A stretch of DNA of 64,000 bases from Acidithiobacillus thiooxidans ATCC 19377 (GCF_009662475.1 NZ_CP045571.1:2664501-2728500), one strand, 5' to 3'; shown: positions 45,030-55,328, counted from the stretch's first letter. The notes: generated by a model from the sequence alone, not told the origin. Program-made: numbers and translations.

Positions 45030-46409
45030 ATGTACATTTCGCGTAGAAAATTTATAACTCACTCAGGACTGGGTTTAGGGCTTGGTCTCAGCCTGCCCGT
45101 GACCGCTTTTGCCATGCCGGTGCCGGTCCGTGCCACGAGCCTGCATGCCGGGCCCATGACCGGTTATCCGGCGCAACGCTCAGCCAACATCTGGATGCAG
45201 ACTTTGGGACCTGCCAGGGTGAGTATCGCTTATTGGCCCGTCCATCAACCGCATTTACGTGAAAACAGCAGCGAAATAAGCACCAGCGCCAGGGAGTTTT
45301 ATACCGCCTTGCTCACCTTGGATGACCTTGCCCCGAATACAACCTACCAAACTGAAATACAATTGGACGGCAAAACCTGGAGCGGAAAAAATCTGCAAAT
45401 ACATACCCCTGAACTCTGGCAATGGCGTCATCCCGCTCCGGATTTCAAAGTCCTCACGGGGTCTTGCGCGTACATCAACGATCCGCAATATGATCGGCCG
45501 GGCAAAGCATATGGGGGTGGGTACGAAATATATGATCCCATGACCGCTGAAGCCGCCGATATGATGATCTGGTTAGGAGATAATCTTTATTTTCGCGAAG
45601 CCGACATTCAAAGTCCTGCAGGAATGGCCATGCGCTACTGGACGGATCGCGCCTTTCCGCCTTTGAAAAAGTTTCTGCAATCTACGCGACAGATAGCTAT
45701 CTGGGATGATCATGATTACGGAGCCAATGACAGCGACAGCAGTTTTGTCCTGAAACAAAGTGCACTCCGCCTTTTTCAGAGTTATTGGGCGAATCCCTCT
45801 TATGGCCTACCAGGAATACCCGGGGTATTTACCCAGTGCACCCTGAATGATGCCGATTTTTTTCTGCTGGATGATCGCTGGTATCGCGATGCAGATGCTG
45901 CCCACTTGTCACGCGGCAAGCAAATGTTTGGCAAAGCGCAAATGGATTGGTTAAAAAACGCCCTGCTCAGCTCTCGTGCGCATTTCAAAATTATTGCCGC
46001 AGGTGGCCAACTTTTTAATGATGACGATGCTTATGAAGGCTGGAATTTATATCCGGAAGAACGTCAGGATTTTATGGACTGGCTCCAGAATAATCAGATC
46101 AGGGGATTATTGTTTCTTTCGGGAGATCGGCATATCAGCGAATTAATGCGCCGACCCCGCCCGCATTACTCCGGCAAACACGATTATCCCCTCTGGGAAC
46201 TCACCAGCTCTCCACTCAACTCAAGTCCGGCCAAAGGAGACGCCAACCCCTATCGAGTGCCAGGGACATTGATACAAGCCAGAAACTACTGCAGCATTGA
46301 ATTCCTCGGCAAGGGCGCGGGGCGTCATCTACTCCTGAGTTGCAAATCCACCGAGGGTAAGACCCTTTGGGAACATCAAATCAGCAGCGCCGATCTGGGC
46401 TACATCTGA
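45030..46409 (+). CDS. phoD: PhoD-like alkaline phosphatase/phosphodiesterase (Tat-exported)
   Basis: Metallophosphoesterase of the PhoD family, 459 aa. A Tat signal (SRRKFITHSGLGLG) ends near AFA. An N-terminal Fibronectin-like domain is followed by the catalytic domain. Metal-ligand blocks are GSCAY, WLGDNLYFREAD (about 180), IWDDHDYGAND (about 225) and SGDRHISE (about 365). It lies 98 bp behind tonB as the last gene of the PHO-box operon. It would hydrolyse phosphomono- or diesters outside the cytoplasm. GGGAG precedes the ATG. Confidence 0.9.
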   Translation: MYISRRKFITHSGLGLGLGLSLPVTAFAMPVPVRATSLHAGPMTGYPAQRSANIWMQTLGPARVSIAYWPVHQPHLRENSSEISTSAREFYTALLTLDDLAPNTTYQTEIQLDGKTWSGKNLQIHTPELWQWRHPAPDFKVLTGSCAYINDPQYDRPGKAYGGGYEIYDPMTAEAADMMIWLGDNLYFREADIQSPAGMAMRYWTDRAFPPLKKFLQSTRQIAIWDDHDYGANDSDSSFVLKQSALRLFQSYWANPSYGLPGIPGVFTQCTLNDADFFLLDDRWYRDADAAHLSRGKQMFGKAQMDWLKNALLSSRAHFKIIAAGGQLFNDDDAYEGWNLYPEERQDFMDWLQNNQIRGLLFLSGDRHISELMRRPRPHYSGKHDYPLWELTSSPLNSSPAKGDANPYRVPGTLIQARNYCSIEFLGKGAGRHLLLSCKSTEGKTLWEHQISSADLGYI

Positions 46410-46511
46410 GCCAAAAAACCAACATCTTCTAACGGCACTGGGCCTGCAGCCTTTGCCGCGACTTTGGCCCGCGCCGTTGTTGTTCCTGGTGGAATCCTGA
46501 ATTTCGCAGCC

Positions 46512-47807
46512 TCAAACGGGCCAGGATAATTCTGCGCATAAACCACCCCCAGCCCCATTCATCAGACGCAGGCGCATGCCTTGTGCTTCGGCCAGCTGGC
46601 GGGCAATAGCCAGGCCTAATCCACTTCCCTCACCATGCCCTCTGGCATCATCCAGACGAATAAATGGCTCAAAAACCTTTTCCATCTCGATTTCCGGAAT
46701 TCCCGGACCGGCATCACAGAGCCGGATCAGAACCTGGTTGGCCATTTTTCTGAACTCCACGCGAACTTCTCCGCCGCCGTAGCGTATGGCATTATCGAGC
46801 AAGTTGGACAACAAACGACGTAAAGCTTCCCGATCTCCCCGAAAAGCATAACGGCGAGGCAACTGGGCATGCCATCGCCCCCCTGCCCGCTCAAAATCGG
46901 CGCCAACTTCTTGCAATAAAACCATCAAATCGAAATCTGCCACTTTGGCCGCCATACCGCGCCCCAGATCCAGCGATTGTGCCAGCAGCGCGTCCATGCG
47001 CTCGATGTCCTGCAACATGCCATCGTGCAAATGCCGGGGAGTATTTTCCGGAAGCAGTTCCCAAGCCATGCGCAATCGGGCCAAAGGCGAACGTAAATCA
47101 TGGGAAATGCCCGTCAATAAAAGAGACTGGTGATTAATCATTGCCTGCAAACGCGTGCGTAATTCAGCAAAAATATCGAGAATATTTTGAAACTCATAGG
47201 CTCCGCTGGGTGGCAAGCTTGGCAATGGCGCTTTGAGCGAGCTTTGAAGAGCTGTAGAGATAACATCCAGCGGCTTTAAAACCCTGCGTACCAGAATCAT
47301 GGTCAAAACCACCAGCGCCAGGGTCGAAAAGACCAAAACAAAAATCATGGCGATAGGCAGTGATGAAGCGAGGCGCCCCCGATCAAAATGCACCCAGATG
47401 GTTTGTCCGGAAATGTTTACCGGCACCCAGAAAGTTCGTACCGCGCCACCCAAGACATCTACGGGAACGGGTTTTCCCAGACGTTTACTGAGTGCCTGGC
47501 TCAAAAGCCAGCCATAAATATGGCCATGCGTATGTTTGATTGTACGGTCCAGTTGCGCCGAAATTTCTACCCCATTATCGGCACGCAGGCTTTCCAGAAA
47601 AGCCGGTCGTTTTTCGGGCGAAAGCTCGGTGTAGGTTTTAGCGCTGATCACAATCAGACCGGCCAGATCTTCCGCCGATCGTTCTGCCAATGGATAAAGC
47701 ACGGTCAAAACAACTATCACCAAGGTAAGAATCTGTAAAATGACAATACCCGGCCCCAGCGTCCAGGCCGTCTGCGAAAATAAATTTCTGCCCCGCCGCA
47801 AAGTCAT
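46512..47807 (-). CDS. EnvZ-like sensor histidine kinase
   Basis: Membrane sensor kinase of 431 aa. Two membrane helices (about 15-37 and 150-175) flank a periplasmic domain of about 110 aa. A HAMP segment is followed by the H-box GISHDLRSPLARLRM (His about 236), N-box NLLDNAIRYG, G1 DAGPGI and G2 GSGLGLAI. Its start overlaps the stop of the upstream regulator gene (ATGA). The H-box and layout are EnvZ-like. The signal is not predictable. Its closeness to the phosphate island is notable, but PhoR features (PAS domain, short periplasmic loop) are absent. Confidence 0.88.
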   Translation of the reverse strand: MTLRRGRNLFSQTAWTLGPGIVILQILTLVIVVLTVLYPLAERSAEDLAGLIVISAKTYTELSPEKRPAFLESLRADNGVEISAQLDRTIKHTHGHIYGWLLSQALSKRLGKPVPVDVLGGAVRTFWVPVNISGQTIWVHFDRGRLASSLPIAMIFVLVFSTLALVVLTMILVRRVLKPLDVISTALQSSLKAPLPSLPPSGAYEFQNILDIFAELRTRLQAMINHQSLLLTGISHDLRSPLARLRMAWELLPENTPRHLHDGMLQDIERMDALLAQSLDLGRGMAAKVADFDLMVLLQEVGADFERAGGRWHAQLPRRYAFRGDREALRRLLSNLLDNAIRYGGGEVRVEFRKMANQVLIRLCDAGPGIPEIEMEKVFEPFIRLDDARGHGEGSGLGLAIARQLAEAQGMRLRLMNGAGGGLCAELSWPV

Positions 47808-48487
47808 GGACCCGGCACAAAACGATAGCCCAAGCCACGCTCTGTCTGCAAAAAACGCGGTTGGCGGGGATTTTCTTCCAGTATTTTTCGTAAGCGGGTT
47901 ACGCGTACATCAATACTGCGATCAAAGCGTCCATCTTCTTCGCCGCCCAAAAGTTGCAACAGCAAATCCCGGCTCAAAATACGTTTTGGTCGTTGTGCAA
48001 AAACCAGCAATAAATCCATTTCCGCCGGGTTGATGTCCACCTCAGCATCGCCTCGATATAGCCGGCGCTCCAAAATCTGCAGGTGAAATTCTCCGATCTC
48101 TACCTTGTCAGCACCTTCATCCTTACCGCTACGCCGTAACAGTACGCGCAAGCGCGCCAACAATTCCCTGGCGTTAAAAGGCTTGGCCAAATAGTCGTCC
48201 ACCCCACTTTCGAGACCCAGAATGCGCTCGTCATCCTCTCCCCGGGCCGAGAGCATCAGAATGGGCGGGCCGCCTTCCTTGCTGCGTAACTCTTTGGCCA
48301 GACTGATGCCATCCTGTCCTGGTAACATCCAGTCCAATACGATGACATCTATTGGGCCAGCAAGCAGGTGTTGACGCATCTGCTTGCCATTGGCTGCCAA
48401 CAAAACCGCAAGTCCCTGTGCTACCAGATACTCCCGTAGCATGTCTGCAAGCCTTTGATCATCATCCACTATCAACACGACCGCCAT
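47804..48487 (-). CDS. ompR: OmpR-like response regulator
   Basis: OmpR/PhoB family regulator of 227 aa from the ATG at 48487 (AGGCAGG upstream); a longer form to 48520 is less likely. The receiver keeps all key residues: VDDD, the phosphoacceptor in LDWMLPG (about 53), and YLAKPF. The C-terminal winged helix ends with RGLGYRFVP. The wing region (EDGRFDRSIDVRVTRLRK) is OmpR-like. It forms a two-component operon with the kinase and is divergent from the tandem small-RNA units. Confidence 0.9.
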   Translation of the reverse strand: MAVVLIVDDDQRLADMLREYLVAQGLAVLLAANGKQMRQHLLAGPIDVIVLDWMLPGQDGISLAKELRSKEGGPPILMLSARGEDDERILGLESGVDDYLAKPFNARELLARLRVLLRRSGKDEGADKVEIGEFHLQILERRLYRGDAEVDINPAEMDLLLVFAQRPKRILSRDLLLQLLGGEEDGRFDRSIDVRVTRLRKILEENPRQPRFLQTERGLGYRFVPGP

Positions 48488-48532
48488 AACCTGCCTCGCT
48501 TGTTCTTCCCTGTGAAGCACAGTGCCCCATCA

Positions 48533-48543
48533 GGAAATATTCC
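48533..48543 (+). promoter_or_regulatory. conserved GGAAATATTCC element before RNA unit 1
   Basis: This near-palindromic 11-mer lies 30 bp upstream of the -10-like TATAAC (48563-48568). The same 11-mer recurs at 48771-48781 before the second unit, at nearly the same distance from its -10, so it is probably an operator or promoter part. Confidence 0.45.
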
Positions 48544-48574
48544 CGAAATATTTACCGCCTACTATAACACCATA

Positions 48575-48713
48575 GGCAGCAGCGGTACCCAAACCAAAAG
48601 ATAGAGTGGAGCGCGTTTTTCAGCAAGCCGGTAAATAATAAAAACGGTTATGCTTTCAGGTTTGTAGCGGTTGTTTTGCGGCTATTAGACGGATCTTTGA
48701 TCCGTCTTTTTTT
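48575..48713 (+). ncRNA. candidate small RNA, tandem copy 1
   Basis: Non-coding unit of about 140 nt. A -10-like TATAAC at 48563 predicts a start near 48575. The body shares GTACCCAAACC and GGAGCGC blocks with copy 2. The last 55 bp (48661-48715) are identical to 48915-48969. The end is a strong terminator: AGACGGATC and GATCCGTCT with a 3-nt loop and seven T. No conserved reading frame spans both copies. The boundaries are estimates. Confidence 0.5.
48687..48713 (+). terminator. rho-independent terminator, copy 1
   Basis: The 9-bp stem AGACGGATC/GATCCGTCT has loop TTT and is followed by seven T. It is identical to the terminator at 48941-48967. Confidence 0.9.
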
Positions 48714-48770
48714 ATGGGCGCTGTGAACAAGCAAACGGGCCTTCAAAAAAAATCAAACAGGGTATTTTGC

Positions 48771-48781
48771 GGAAATATTCC
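48771..48781 (+). promoter_or_regulatory. conserved GGAAATATTCC element before RNA unit 2
   Basis: Second copy of the 11-mer, 27 bp upstream of the -10-like TATTAT (48798-48803). See the first copy at 48533. Confidence 0.45.
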
Positions 48782-48809
48782 AGAAACAAAACGTCCGTAT
48801 TATGCAATC

Positions 48810-48967
48810 CATGGCGAGGGCGCAACGTACCCAAACCTCACAGAAAGAGGGAGCGCTTTAAGAATTTTATGCACCGTCGGCCCGAAGGCCGCAGTGCTTT
48901 AGGTATGAAACAGTTTTGTAGCGGTTGTTTTGCGGCTATTAGACGGATCTTTGATCCGTCTTTTTTT
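48810..48967 (+). ncRNA. candidate small RNA, tandem copy 2
   Basis: Paralogous non-coding unit of about 158 nt. The -10-like TATTAT at 48798 predicts a start near 48810. It shares CCAT-GC, GTACCCAAACC and GGAGCGC blocks with copy 1, has an extra small stem (CGGCC, loop CGAA, GGCCG) near 48880, and ends with the same 55-bp block including the terminator. It lies just before orn. Boundaries are estimates. Confidence 0.5.
48941..48967 (+). terminator. rho-independent terminator, copy 2
   Basis: Same hairpin as at 48687-48713: 9-bp stem, TTT loop, seven T. It isolates the RNA units from orn, whose own start lies 53 bp downstream. Confidence 0.9.
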
Positions 48968-49019
48968 ATATCGTGGTTATCATGCTACACTATTGTTGCT
49001 TGTTCAACAAGGATGTCGT

Positions 49020-49583
49020 ATGGACCCCAAAAACCAACGCTTAGTCTGGGTGGATCTTGAAATGACCGGTCTGCACCCTGAGCAGGATGAAATTCTTGAA
49101 ATCGCCAGCATTGTCACCGACAACCAGCTTCGCATTATCTGCGAAGGGCCGGTGCTGGCCGTGCATCATCCCGACACTGTGCTGGCCAAAATGGATGACT
49201 GGAATCAGCGTACCCATGGTCAATCCGGGCTGATTCAGCGGGTGCGAGAAAGTCGCCTGGATACCCAGGCCGTGGAAACCCAGACCCTGGATTTTCTCAG
49301 CGCGCATGTTGCTGCCGGAACTTCGCCCATTTGCGGCAATAGTGTTTGCCAGGATCGGCGTTTTCTGGCACGACTGATGCCCCGACTGGAGCGCTTTTTT
49401 CACTATCGGATGATTGATGTCAGCACGCTTAAAGAGCTGACTTCCCGCTGGTATCCCGGCTTCCCGAGATTTCCCAAAGCAGAAAAACATGAGGCCCTGG
49501 CGGATATCCGTGAATCCATTGACGAACTGGCTTACTATCGGGAGAAGATCTTTCCGCAGCTTCTGGAGTCTCCTGAAAAGTAG
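49020..49583 (+). CDS. orn: oligoribonuclease Orn
   Basis: DEDDh 3'-5' exonuclease of 187 aa that degrades RNA dinucleotides, including pGpG from c-di-GMP turnover. Catalytic blocks are [18 protein letters not shown] (Exo I), [13 protein letters not shown] (Exo II) and [11 protein letters not shown] (Exo III). AAGGA lies 7 nt before the ATG. An upstream in-frame extension passes through the terminator region and is rejected. A -10-like TACACT lies about 35 bp upstream. Confidence 0.95.
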   Translation: MDPKNQRLVWVDLEMTGLHPEQDEILEIASIVTDNQLRIICEGPVLAVHHPDTVLAKMDDWNQRTHGQSGLIQRVRESRLDTQAVETQTLDFLSAHVAAGTSPICGNSVCQDRRFLARLMPRLERFFHYRMIDVSTLKELTSRWYPGFPRFPKAEKHEALADIRESIDELAYYREKIFPQLLESPEK

Positions 49584-49589
49584 ATCCCG

Positions 49590-49766
49590 TTATTTTACCG
49601 GTGCCGGAAGATTCTGGATCAGCTCAACCCGTACCCGCACTTCCAGATTTTCTGCCAGAACCTTGCAAAGCAGGTAGTCTCCCTCCGGACTTTCCTGCCA
49701 CTCCAGGGGCATAACGACTTCCATGTAATGAATGCCCGTACTTTCATCCGCCCAGTGCAGGCGCAT
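49590..49766 (-). CDS. small hypothetical protein
   Basis: Possible leftward gene of 58 aa from the ATG at 49766, or 86 aa from a TTG at 49850. The translation has an ordinary composition (for example MEVVMPLEWQESPEGDYL) and looks like a small beta-rich protein. No ribosome site is visible before the ATG, and I recognise no family. It lies convergent with orn and divergent from the monooxygenase gene. It may be real, since the gap otherwise holds no gene. Confidence 0.4.
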   Translation of the reverse strand: MRLHWADESTGIHYMEVVMPLEWQESPEGDYLLCKVLAENLEVRVRVELIQNLPAPVK

Positions 49767-49852
49767 TTGTTCTGATGTTAGTATGGCTCTTGCAAGCGTT
49801 CGGCAATCTGGCGCGGAGTAGATGCAATCTGGGTCACGGAGGCTCCTCAATA

Positions 49853-50938
49853 GTGAAAATTGATCTTTTCTACGAACTTGCTGTTCCCGAACATCAGGGC
49901 CGCAGCGAAGCCCAAGTTTATCACGAAACGCTAGACGAACTCAGCCTGGCGGACCAGCTGGGTTTTCATGGTGCCTGGCTGGTAGAGCATCATTTCATGC
50001 GCGAGTATTCGCATTCCAGCGCCCCCGAAATCTTTCTGGCTGCTGCCAGTCAACGTACCAGCAAATTGCGCTTGGGACATGCTGTTGTGGTACTGCCTTA
50101 TAATCACATAATCCGGGTTGCCGAACGGGTTGCCGCCCTGGACATTCTCAGCAATGGTCGTCTGGAGCTCGGCGTTGGTCGCGGCTTTTCTCCCAAGGAA
50201 TATCAACTTTTCGGCAGCCAAATGGCCGACAGCCGCCAACATATGCAGGAAGGTTTGCAAATTCTTCGTGCGGCTGGAGGACCTGCTTTCAGCCACAAGG
50301 ATAAACTTTATCAGTTTGAAAATCTGGATATATTACCCAAACCCATCCAGAGACCTCACCCCCCCCTGTGGACAGCAGCCGTCAGTCCCGCCACCTTTCA
50401 GTGGGCCGCTCAGGAAGGCATCGGGGTACTCTCCGGACCCTTCAAGCCTTGGTTCATGATCAAACAGGATTTACGCGCTTATAAAAAGAGCTGGCAACAG
50501 CAACATGGTCAAGGCCCTTTGCAGGCCGGACAAAATAATGGATTTGCCATGACCATTGGTTGCCTTTGCCTGGAAGATGCCGCTGAAGCCAGACGGCTGG
50601 CTGAGGGATTTACCTGGTACTATCAACGCTTGCTGGATCAGACCAGGCCGGTTCTCGCGCAATTGCGGGAAAGCTATGAATACTATCACCGGCTCGGCTT
50701 CCTTGAGCCCCTGCTGCGGCGCGGCCTGAGTTTACGCATGCTCGAAAGTATGGGCATGGTGGTGGTCGGTGATCCGGAAACCTGTCGAAAGAAGCTTTCC
50801 AGATATGCACGTGCCGGAGTTGATCGCCTGATTCTGGCGGTTGGCGCAGGCATGGTGCCCAGTGCAGTTACCCGGCGTTCCCTGCAACTGCTCGCGGAAG
50901 AAGTCATTCCTTTCCTGAACCCGCCGGAAGCTCGCTGA
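49853..50938 (+). CDS. luciferase-like flavin monooxygenase (LLM family)
   Basis: Bacterial luciferase-like TIM-barrel protein of 361 aa using reduced flavin. The start is GTG at 49853, behind GGAGG; an ATG extension to 49775 overlaps the opposite small gene and is less likely. Family blocks are WLVEHHF, LRLGHAVVVLPYNHIIRVAERVA, and GRLELGVGRGF. The stop overlaps the next start (TGATG). A luxA-like gene next to epimerase and pgm genes is known to me from the EPS-precursor cluster of A. ferrooxidans. The reaction is unknown. Confidence 0.88.
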   Translation: MKIDLFYELAVPEHQGRSEAQVYHETLDELSLADQLGFHGAWLVEHHFMREYSHSSAPEIFLAAASQRTSKLRLGHAVVVLPYNHIIRVAERVAALDILSNGRLELGVGRGFSPKEYQLFGSQMADSRQHMQEGLQILRAAGGPAFSHKDKLYQFENLDILPKPIQRPHPPLWTAAVSPATFQWAAQEGIGVLSGPFKPWFMIKQDLRAYKKSWQQQHGQGPLQAGQNNGFAMTIGCLCLEDAAEARRLAEGFTWYYQRLLDQTRPVLAQLRESYEYYHRLGFLEPLLRRGLSLRMLESMGMVVVGDPETCRKKLSRYARAGVDRLILAVGAGMVPSAVTRRSLQLLAEEVIPFLNPPEAR

Positions 50939-51903
50939 TGCGGGTCATGGTTACTGGTGCTGCTGGTCATACGGCTGCAGCATTACTTCCGGTTCTCGTG
51001 CAACGGCCGGATATTCAGCAGGTGATTGCTGTTGATATTCACCCGCCCGCTTTTAGCTCTGCCAAAATGCGCTACTTCAGCATGGATATTCGCGACCCGT
51101 GTCTTGCAGAGCAGCTGGCAGGCATCGACCAGATCATTCACCTGGCTTTTGTGGTTCTCAGCCCCCGTCTGGGGCCGCAAAACCGTTGGCGCAGCGAGAT
51201 GCGCGACATCAATCTGCGCGGTAGCCAGCACCTTTTTCAAGCAGCGGCCAGCGCCGGCGTGCGACATGTCATTTACACCAGCAGTGTTGCCGCATACGGT
51301 GCCTGGCCCGATAATCCCATTCCCTTGGATGAAAACTGGCCCTGCCGGCCGGTGCCCGGTTTTGCCTATAGTGAAGACAAGGCGGCACTGGAATCCTGGC
51401 TGGATATTTTCTCCGCCCAACAACCGGCATTGGCAGTTACCCGATTGCGTCTTCATGCCATCATCGGCCCCCATGGGCAAAAACTGGTAAACGCCATTGC
51501 GACCAGCCCCTTTAATGTACGCATGAAGAACCCGGGTCTACCCATCCAATGTCTGCATGAAGAAGATGCGACCAGCGCCATCATTGCTGCTCTGGATCAC
51601 GCCCATGGTGGAGTGTTCAATATTGCCGCAGCAGAACCTGTCCCGTGGTCCAGCATTCCGCGCCGCTGGTCTTTACCATTGAACCCGGGACAGTTACATC
51701 GCATCCATCGCCGTCTGCGGCCCTTCAATCGGGCTTTGGGTGATCCGGGCTGGCTTCAGGCTCTGGAAAATCCGCTCATTGTCGATACCCGCCGCGCTCA
51801 AGAGACACTTGGCTGGCAAGCCCGCTACTCCGTCAGCGAAGCACTGTCCTCCCTACGTCAGGCCCAGGGTCTCAGTCCGCTTAAAGCTTGGAGGGTCTCC
51901 TAG
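50938..51903 (+). CDS. NAD-dependent epimerase/dehydratase family protein (SDR)
   Basis: Atypical extended SDR of 321 aa. The nucleotide-binding motif reads VTGAAGHTAA, where the third Gly is replaced by Ala. The active site has YTSSVAAYG and YSEDK (Tyr-x3-Lys). It resembles GalE-like proteins, and its position suggests the gene called galE in related clusters, but a UDP-glucose epimerase role is not certain. It is translationally coupled to the monooxygenase gene. Confidence 0.82.
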   Translation: MRVMVTGAAGHTAAALLPVLVQRPDIQQVIAVDIHPPAFSSAKMRYFSMDIRDPCLAEQLAGIDQIIHLAFVVLSPRLGPQNRWRSEMRDINLRGSQHLFQAAASAGVRHVIYTSSVAAYGAWPDNPIPLDENWPCRPVPGFAYSEDKAALESWLDIFSAQQPALAVTRLRLHAIIGPHGQKLVNAIATSPFNVRMKNPGLPIQCLHEEDATSAIIAALDHAHGGVFNIAAAEPVPWSSIPRRWSLPLNPGQLHRIHRRLRPFNRALGDPGWLQALENPLIVDTRRAQETLGWQARYSVSEALSSLRQAQGLSPLKAWRVS

Positions 51904-51921
51904 ACCATGGCACAATAGCGC

Positions 51922-52812
51922 ATGACTTTTGCGTCCAACATCCCCGTCCAGGCCCGGATTCAGCGCCATCATGATGCGCTGGTCAAACGCTTGTCTGCAC
52001 ATAGCAGCCAATACCGGGATCCGGTCAGCACCATCCCCTGGGAAAGTCTGGATGCTGACAGTGCCTGGCTGCCGGATTCCCTGGTTTCCCTTTATGGGCT
52101 CCCGGAATACGAGCAGCTCAGCGTGGATGAACGCACCCGGCTTTCGCAGGTGGAATTTGTTTCATTTTGTGAGCTGGGCCTCTGGCTGGAGGCACTGTTC
52201 ATCCAGCGACTCAGTGCCAACTCCCTGCACGAGATGTATCGCGATCCCCAGGGCTATCATTACCAGCTTCACGAACTGCGTGAAGAAGTCGGGCATAGTC
52301 TCATGTTTCTGGAGCTCCAGCAGCGTTCCCATCTGCCGTTTATGACCCCTCTTGGGGAGCGTCCGCCCTTGGCACGTCTGTTCGCCCGCTACGCTCCAGA
52401 GGGTTCTGCGGCTTTTTGGGCGACTATTCTCATCGGCGAGGATGTGCCCGATCGCATGAACCGCCTGATTTTCGCCCGTAAGGATCTTCCTTCTGCCGTG
52501 CTCGCCATTACCCATGTGCACATGCGCGAGGAAGCGCGGCATATGGCTTTTGCCCGGACGACCATCCAGATGCGCAGTCAGGCCATGCATAGCCTGAAAA
52601 AAAAGGCTATCAGCCCGGTGTTGCGCGAAGTATTCCGACAGTTTCTGCGCACCTGCTTTTTCCCCTCAGAACAAGTTTATGCTGCGGCCGGCCTGAGCCA
52701 TCCCCGGGTCTGGGCGCGTCGCGCCCGTCACAATCCGCACCGGATTGCATTGATGAACCAGTGTGCAAACCCCAGTCGTGACTTTCTGCGCACCCAAGGC
52801 TTTGCCTTGTGA
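51922..52812 (+). CDS. AurF-like diiron oxygenase
   Basis: Ferritin-like diiron protein of 296 aa of the p-aminobenzoate N-oxygenase (AurF) type. Candidate metal ligands lie in FCELGLWLEA, REEVGHSL (Glu-x2-His, about 120) and REEARHM (Glu-x2-Arg-His, about 203). It follows the SDR by 18 bp on the same strand. AurF-type enzymes oxidise amines or related substrates with O2; no substrate can be named here. Together with the flavin monooxygenase it hints at a small oxidative pathway. Confidence 0.75.
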   Translation: MTFASNIPVQARIQRHHDALVKRLSAHSSQYRDPVSTIPWESLDADSAWLPDSLVSLYGLPEYEQLSVDERTRLSQVEFVSFCELGLWLEALFIQRLSANSLHEMYRDPQGYHYQLHELREEVGHSLMFLELQQRSHLPFMTPLGERPPLARLFARYAPEGSAAFWATILIGEDVPDRMNRLIFARKDLPSAVLAITHVHMREEARHMAFARTTIQMRSQAMHSLKKKAISPVLREVFRQFLRTCFFPSEQVYAAAGLSHPRVWARRARHNPHRIALMNQCANPSRDFLRTQGFAL

Positions 52813-52833
52813 TTTTTTTCCTCCTGCTATAAT
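52807..52833 (+). promoter_or_regulatory. promoter placing the next gene near-leaderless
   Basis: A perfect -10 TATAAT (52828-52833) ends only 9 bp before the ATG at 52843. A -35-like TTGTGA (52807) is 15 bp upstream. Transcription from here would start within a few bases of the ATG. Confidence 0.5.
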
Positions 52834-52842
52834 TTGAGAACC

Positions 52843-54764
<1,922 letters not shown>

Positions 54765-54779
54765 TGAAGGAGTCTGACT

Positions 54780-55139
54780 ATGATGGATTACGACAACGAT
54801 AGTAATGGTCTTGGATATAGTGCTTTGGGCATTGCCCTGCTGGCGGGTGCCGCTGCCGGAGCAGTAACCGCTTTGCTTTTTGCCCCTCAGGCAGGCGACC
54901 GCACCCGCGAACAAATTCGCCATCAGGCTAATCGTGCCTGGGACAAAGTGGTCGCTTCCCGTGAACGGATGAATGAACGCGTGGAAGAGTTGCTGGATAC
55001 CATCGCCATTTACAGTGAAGAGCTGGTCCAAAAGGGTAAAGACCTGAGCGACCGGGAACGGCAACGCCTCAATGATGGCATCGCCCTGGCCCGTAGCGAG
55101 TTGGACCGCCTGCGTCGGAAACTGTCCCGTTTAGATTGA
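54780..55139 (+). CDS. YtxH-like membrane-associated protein
   Basis: Protein of 119 aa. A single membrane segment (ALGIALLAGAAAGAVTALLF, about 14-33) is followed by the YtxH-type FAPQAGDRTREQI motif. The rest is a charged coiled-coil helix (about 45-118). YtxH proteins are often linked to general stress, with no defined reaction. It lies 15 bp after pgm with AAGGAG upstream and is probably co-transcribed. Confidence 0.78.
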   Translation: MMDYDNDSNGLGYSALGIALLAGAAAGAVTALLFAPQAGDRTREQIRHQANRAWDKVVASRERMNERVEELLDTIAIYSEELVQKGKDLSDRERQRLNDGIALARSELDRLRRKLSRLD

Positions 55140-55173
55140 CCACGGAGCAGCAAGCGGCTATTCTCTGCCGCGA

Positions 55174-55250
55174 CGGGGCGTAGCGCAGCTTGGTAGCGCG
55201 CCTGCTTTGGGAGCAGGATGTCGTAGGTTCGAATCCTATCGCCCCGACCA
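55174..55250 (+). tRNA. tRNA-Pro (anticodon TGG)
   Basis: A 77-nt cloverleaf with encoded CCA. The acceptor stem CGGGGCG pairs with CGCCCCG. The anticodon stem CCTGC/GCAGG encloses TTTGGGA (anticodon TGG). The T arm has GGTTCGAATCC. It marks the border between core genome and the integrated element to its right and is a likely attachment site. Confidence 0.96.
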
Positions 55251-55257
55251 AAAAAAT

Positions 55258-55293
55258 CAAAGGCTTGAGCGTTTCGCTTGGGCCTTTATTTTT
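55258..55293 (+). terminator. terminator after tRNA-Pro
   Basis: Arms AAAGGC (55259) with GCCTTT and an inner GAGCG/CGCTT stem with a short loop are followed by ATTTTTG. It lies 8 bp beyond the tRNA. Confidence 0.75.
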
Positions 55294-55306
55294 GTCTGTA
55301 GCGTTT

Positions 55307-55328
55307 ACCGGTTACATTACCGGTTACA
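55307..55328. repeat. direct repeats ACCGGTTACA next to tRNA-Pro
   Basis: Two exact 10-bp copies (55307-55316 and 55319-55328) at a 12-bp period lie 57 bp after the tRNA. They may be arm-type recombinase sites of the element's attachment region. This is inference from place and repeat. Confidence 0.5.

Noticed and set aside
46512..48487. Assignment of the two-component pair as PhoR/PhoB
   Set aside because: The kinase lacks a PAS domain and has an EnvZ-like periplasmic domain; the regulator wing region is OmpR-like. Nearness to the Pho island alone is not enough.
48714..49060. Short rightward frames between the two RNA units and orn
   Set aside because: They cross a terminator and are not conserved between the two tandem copies.
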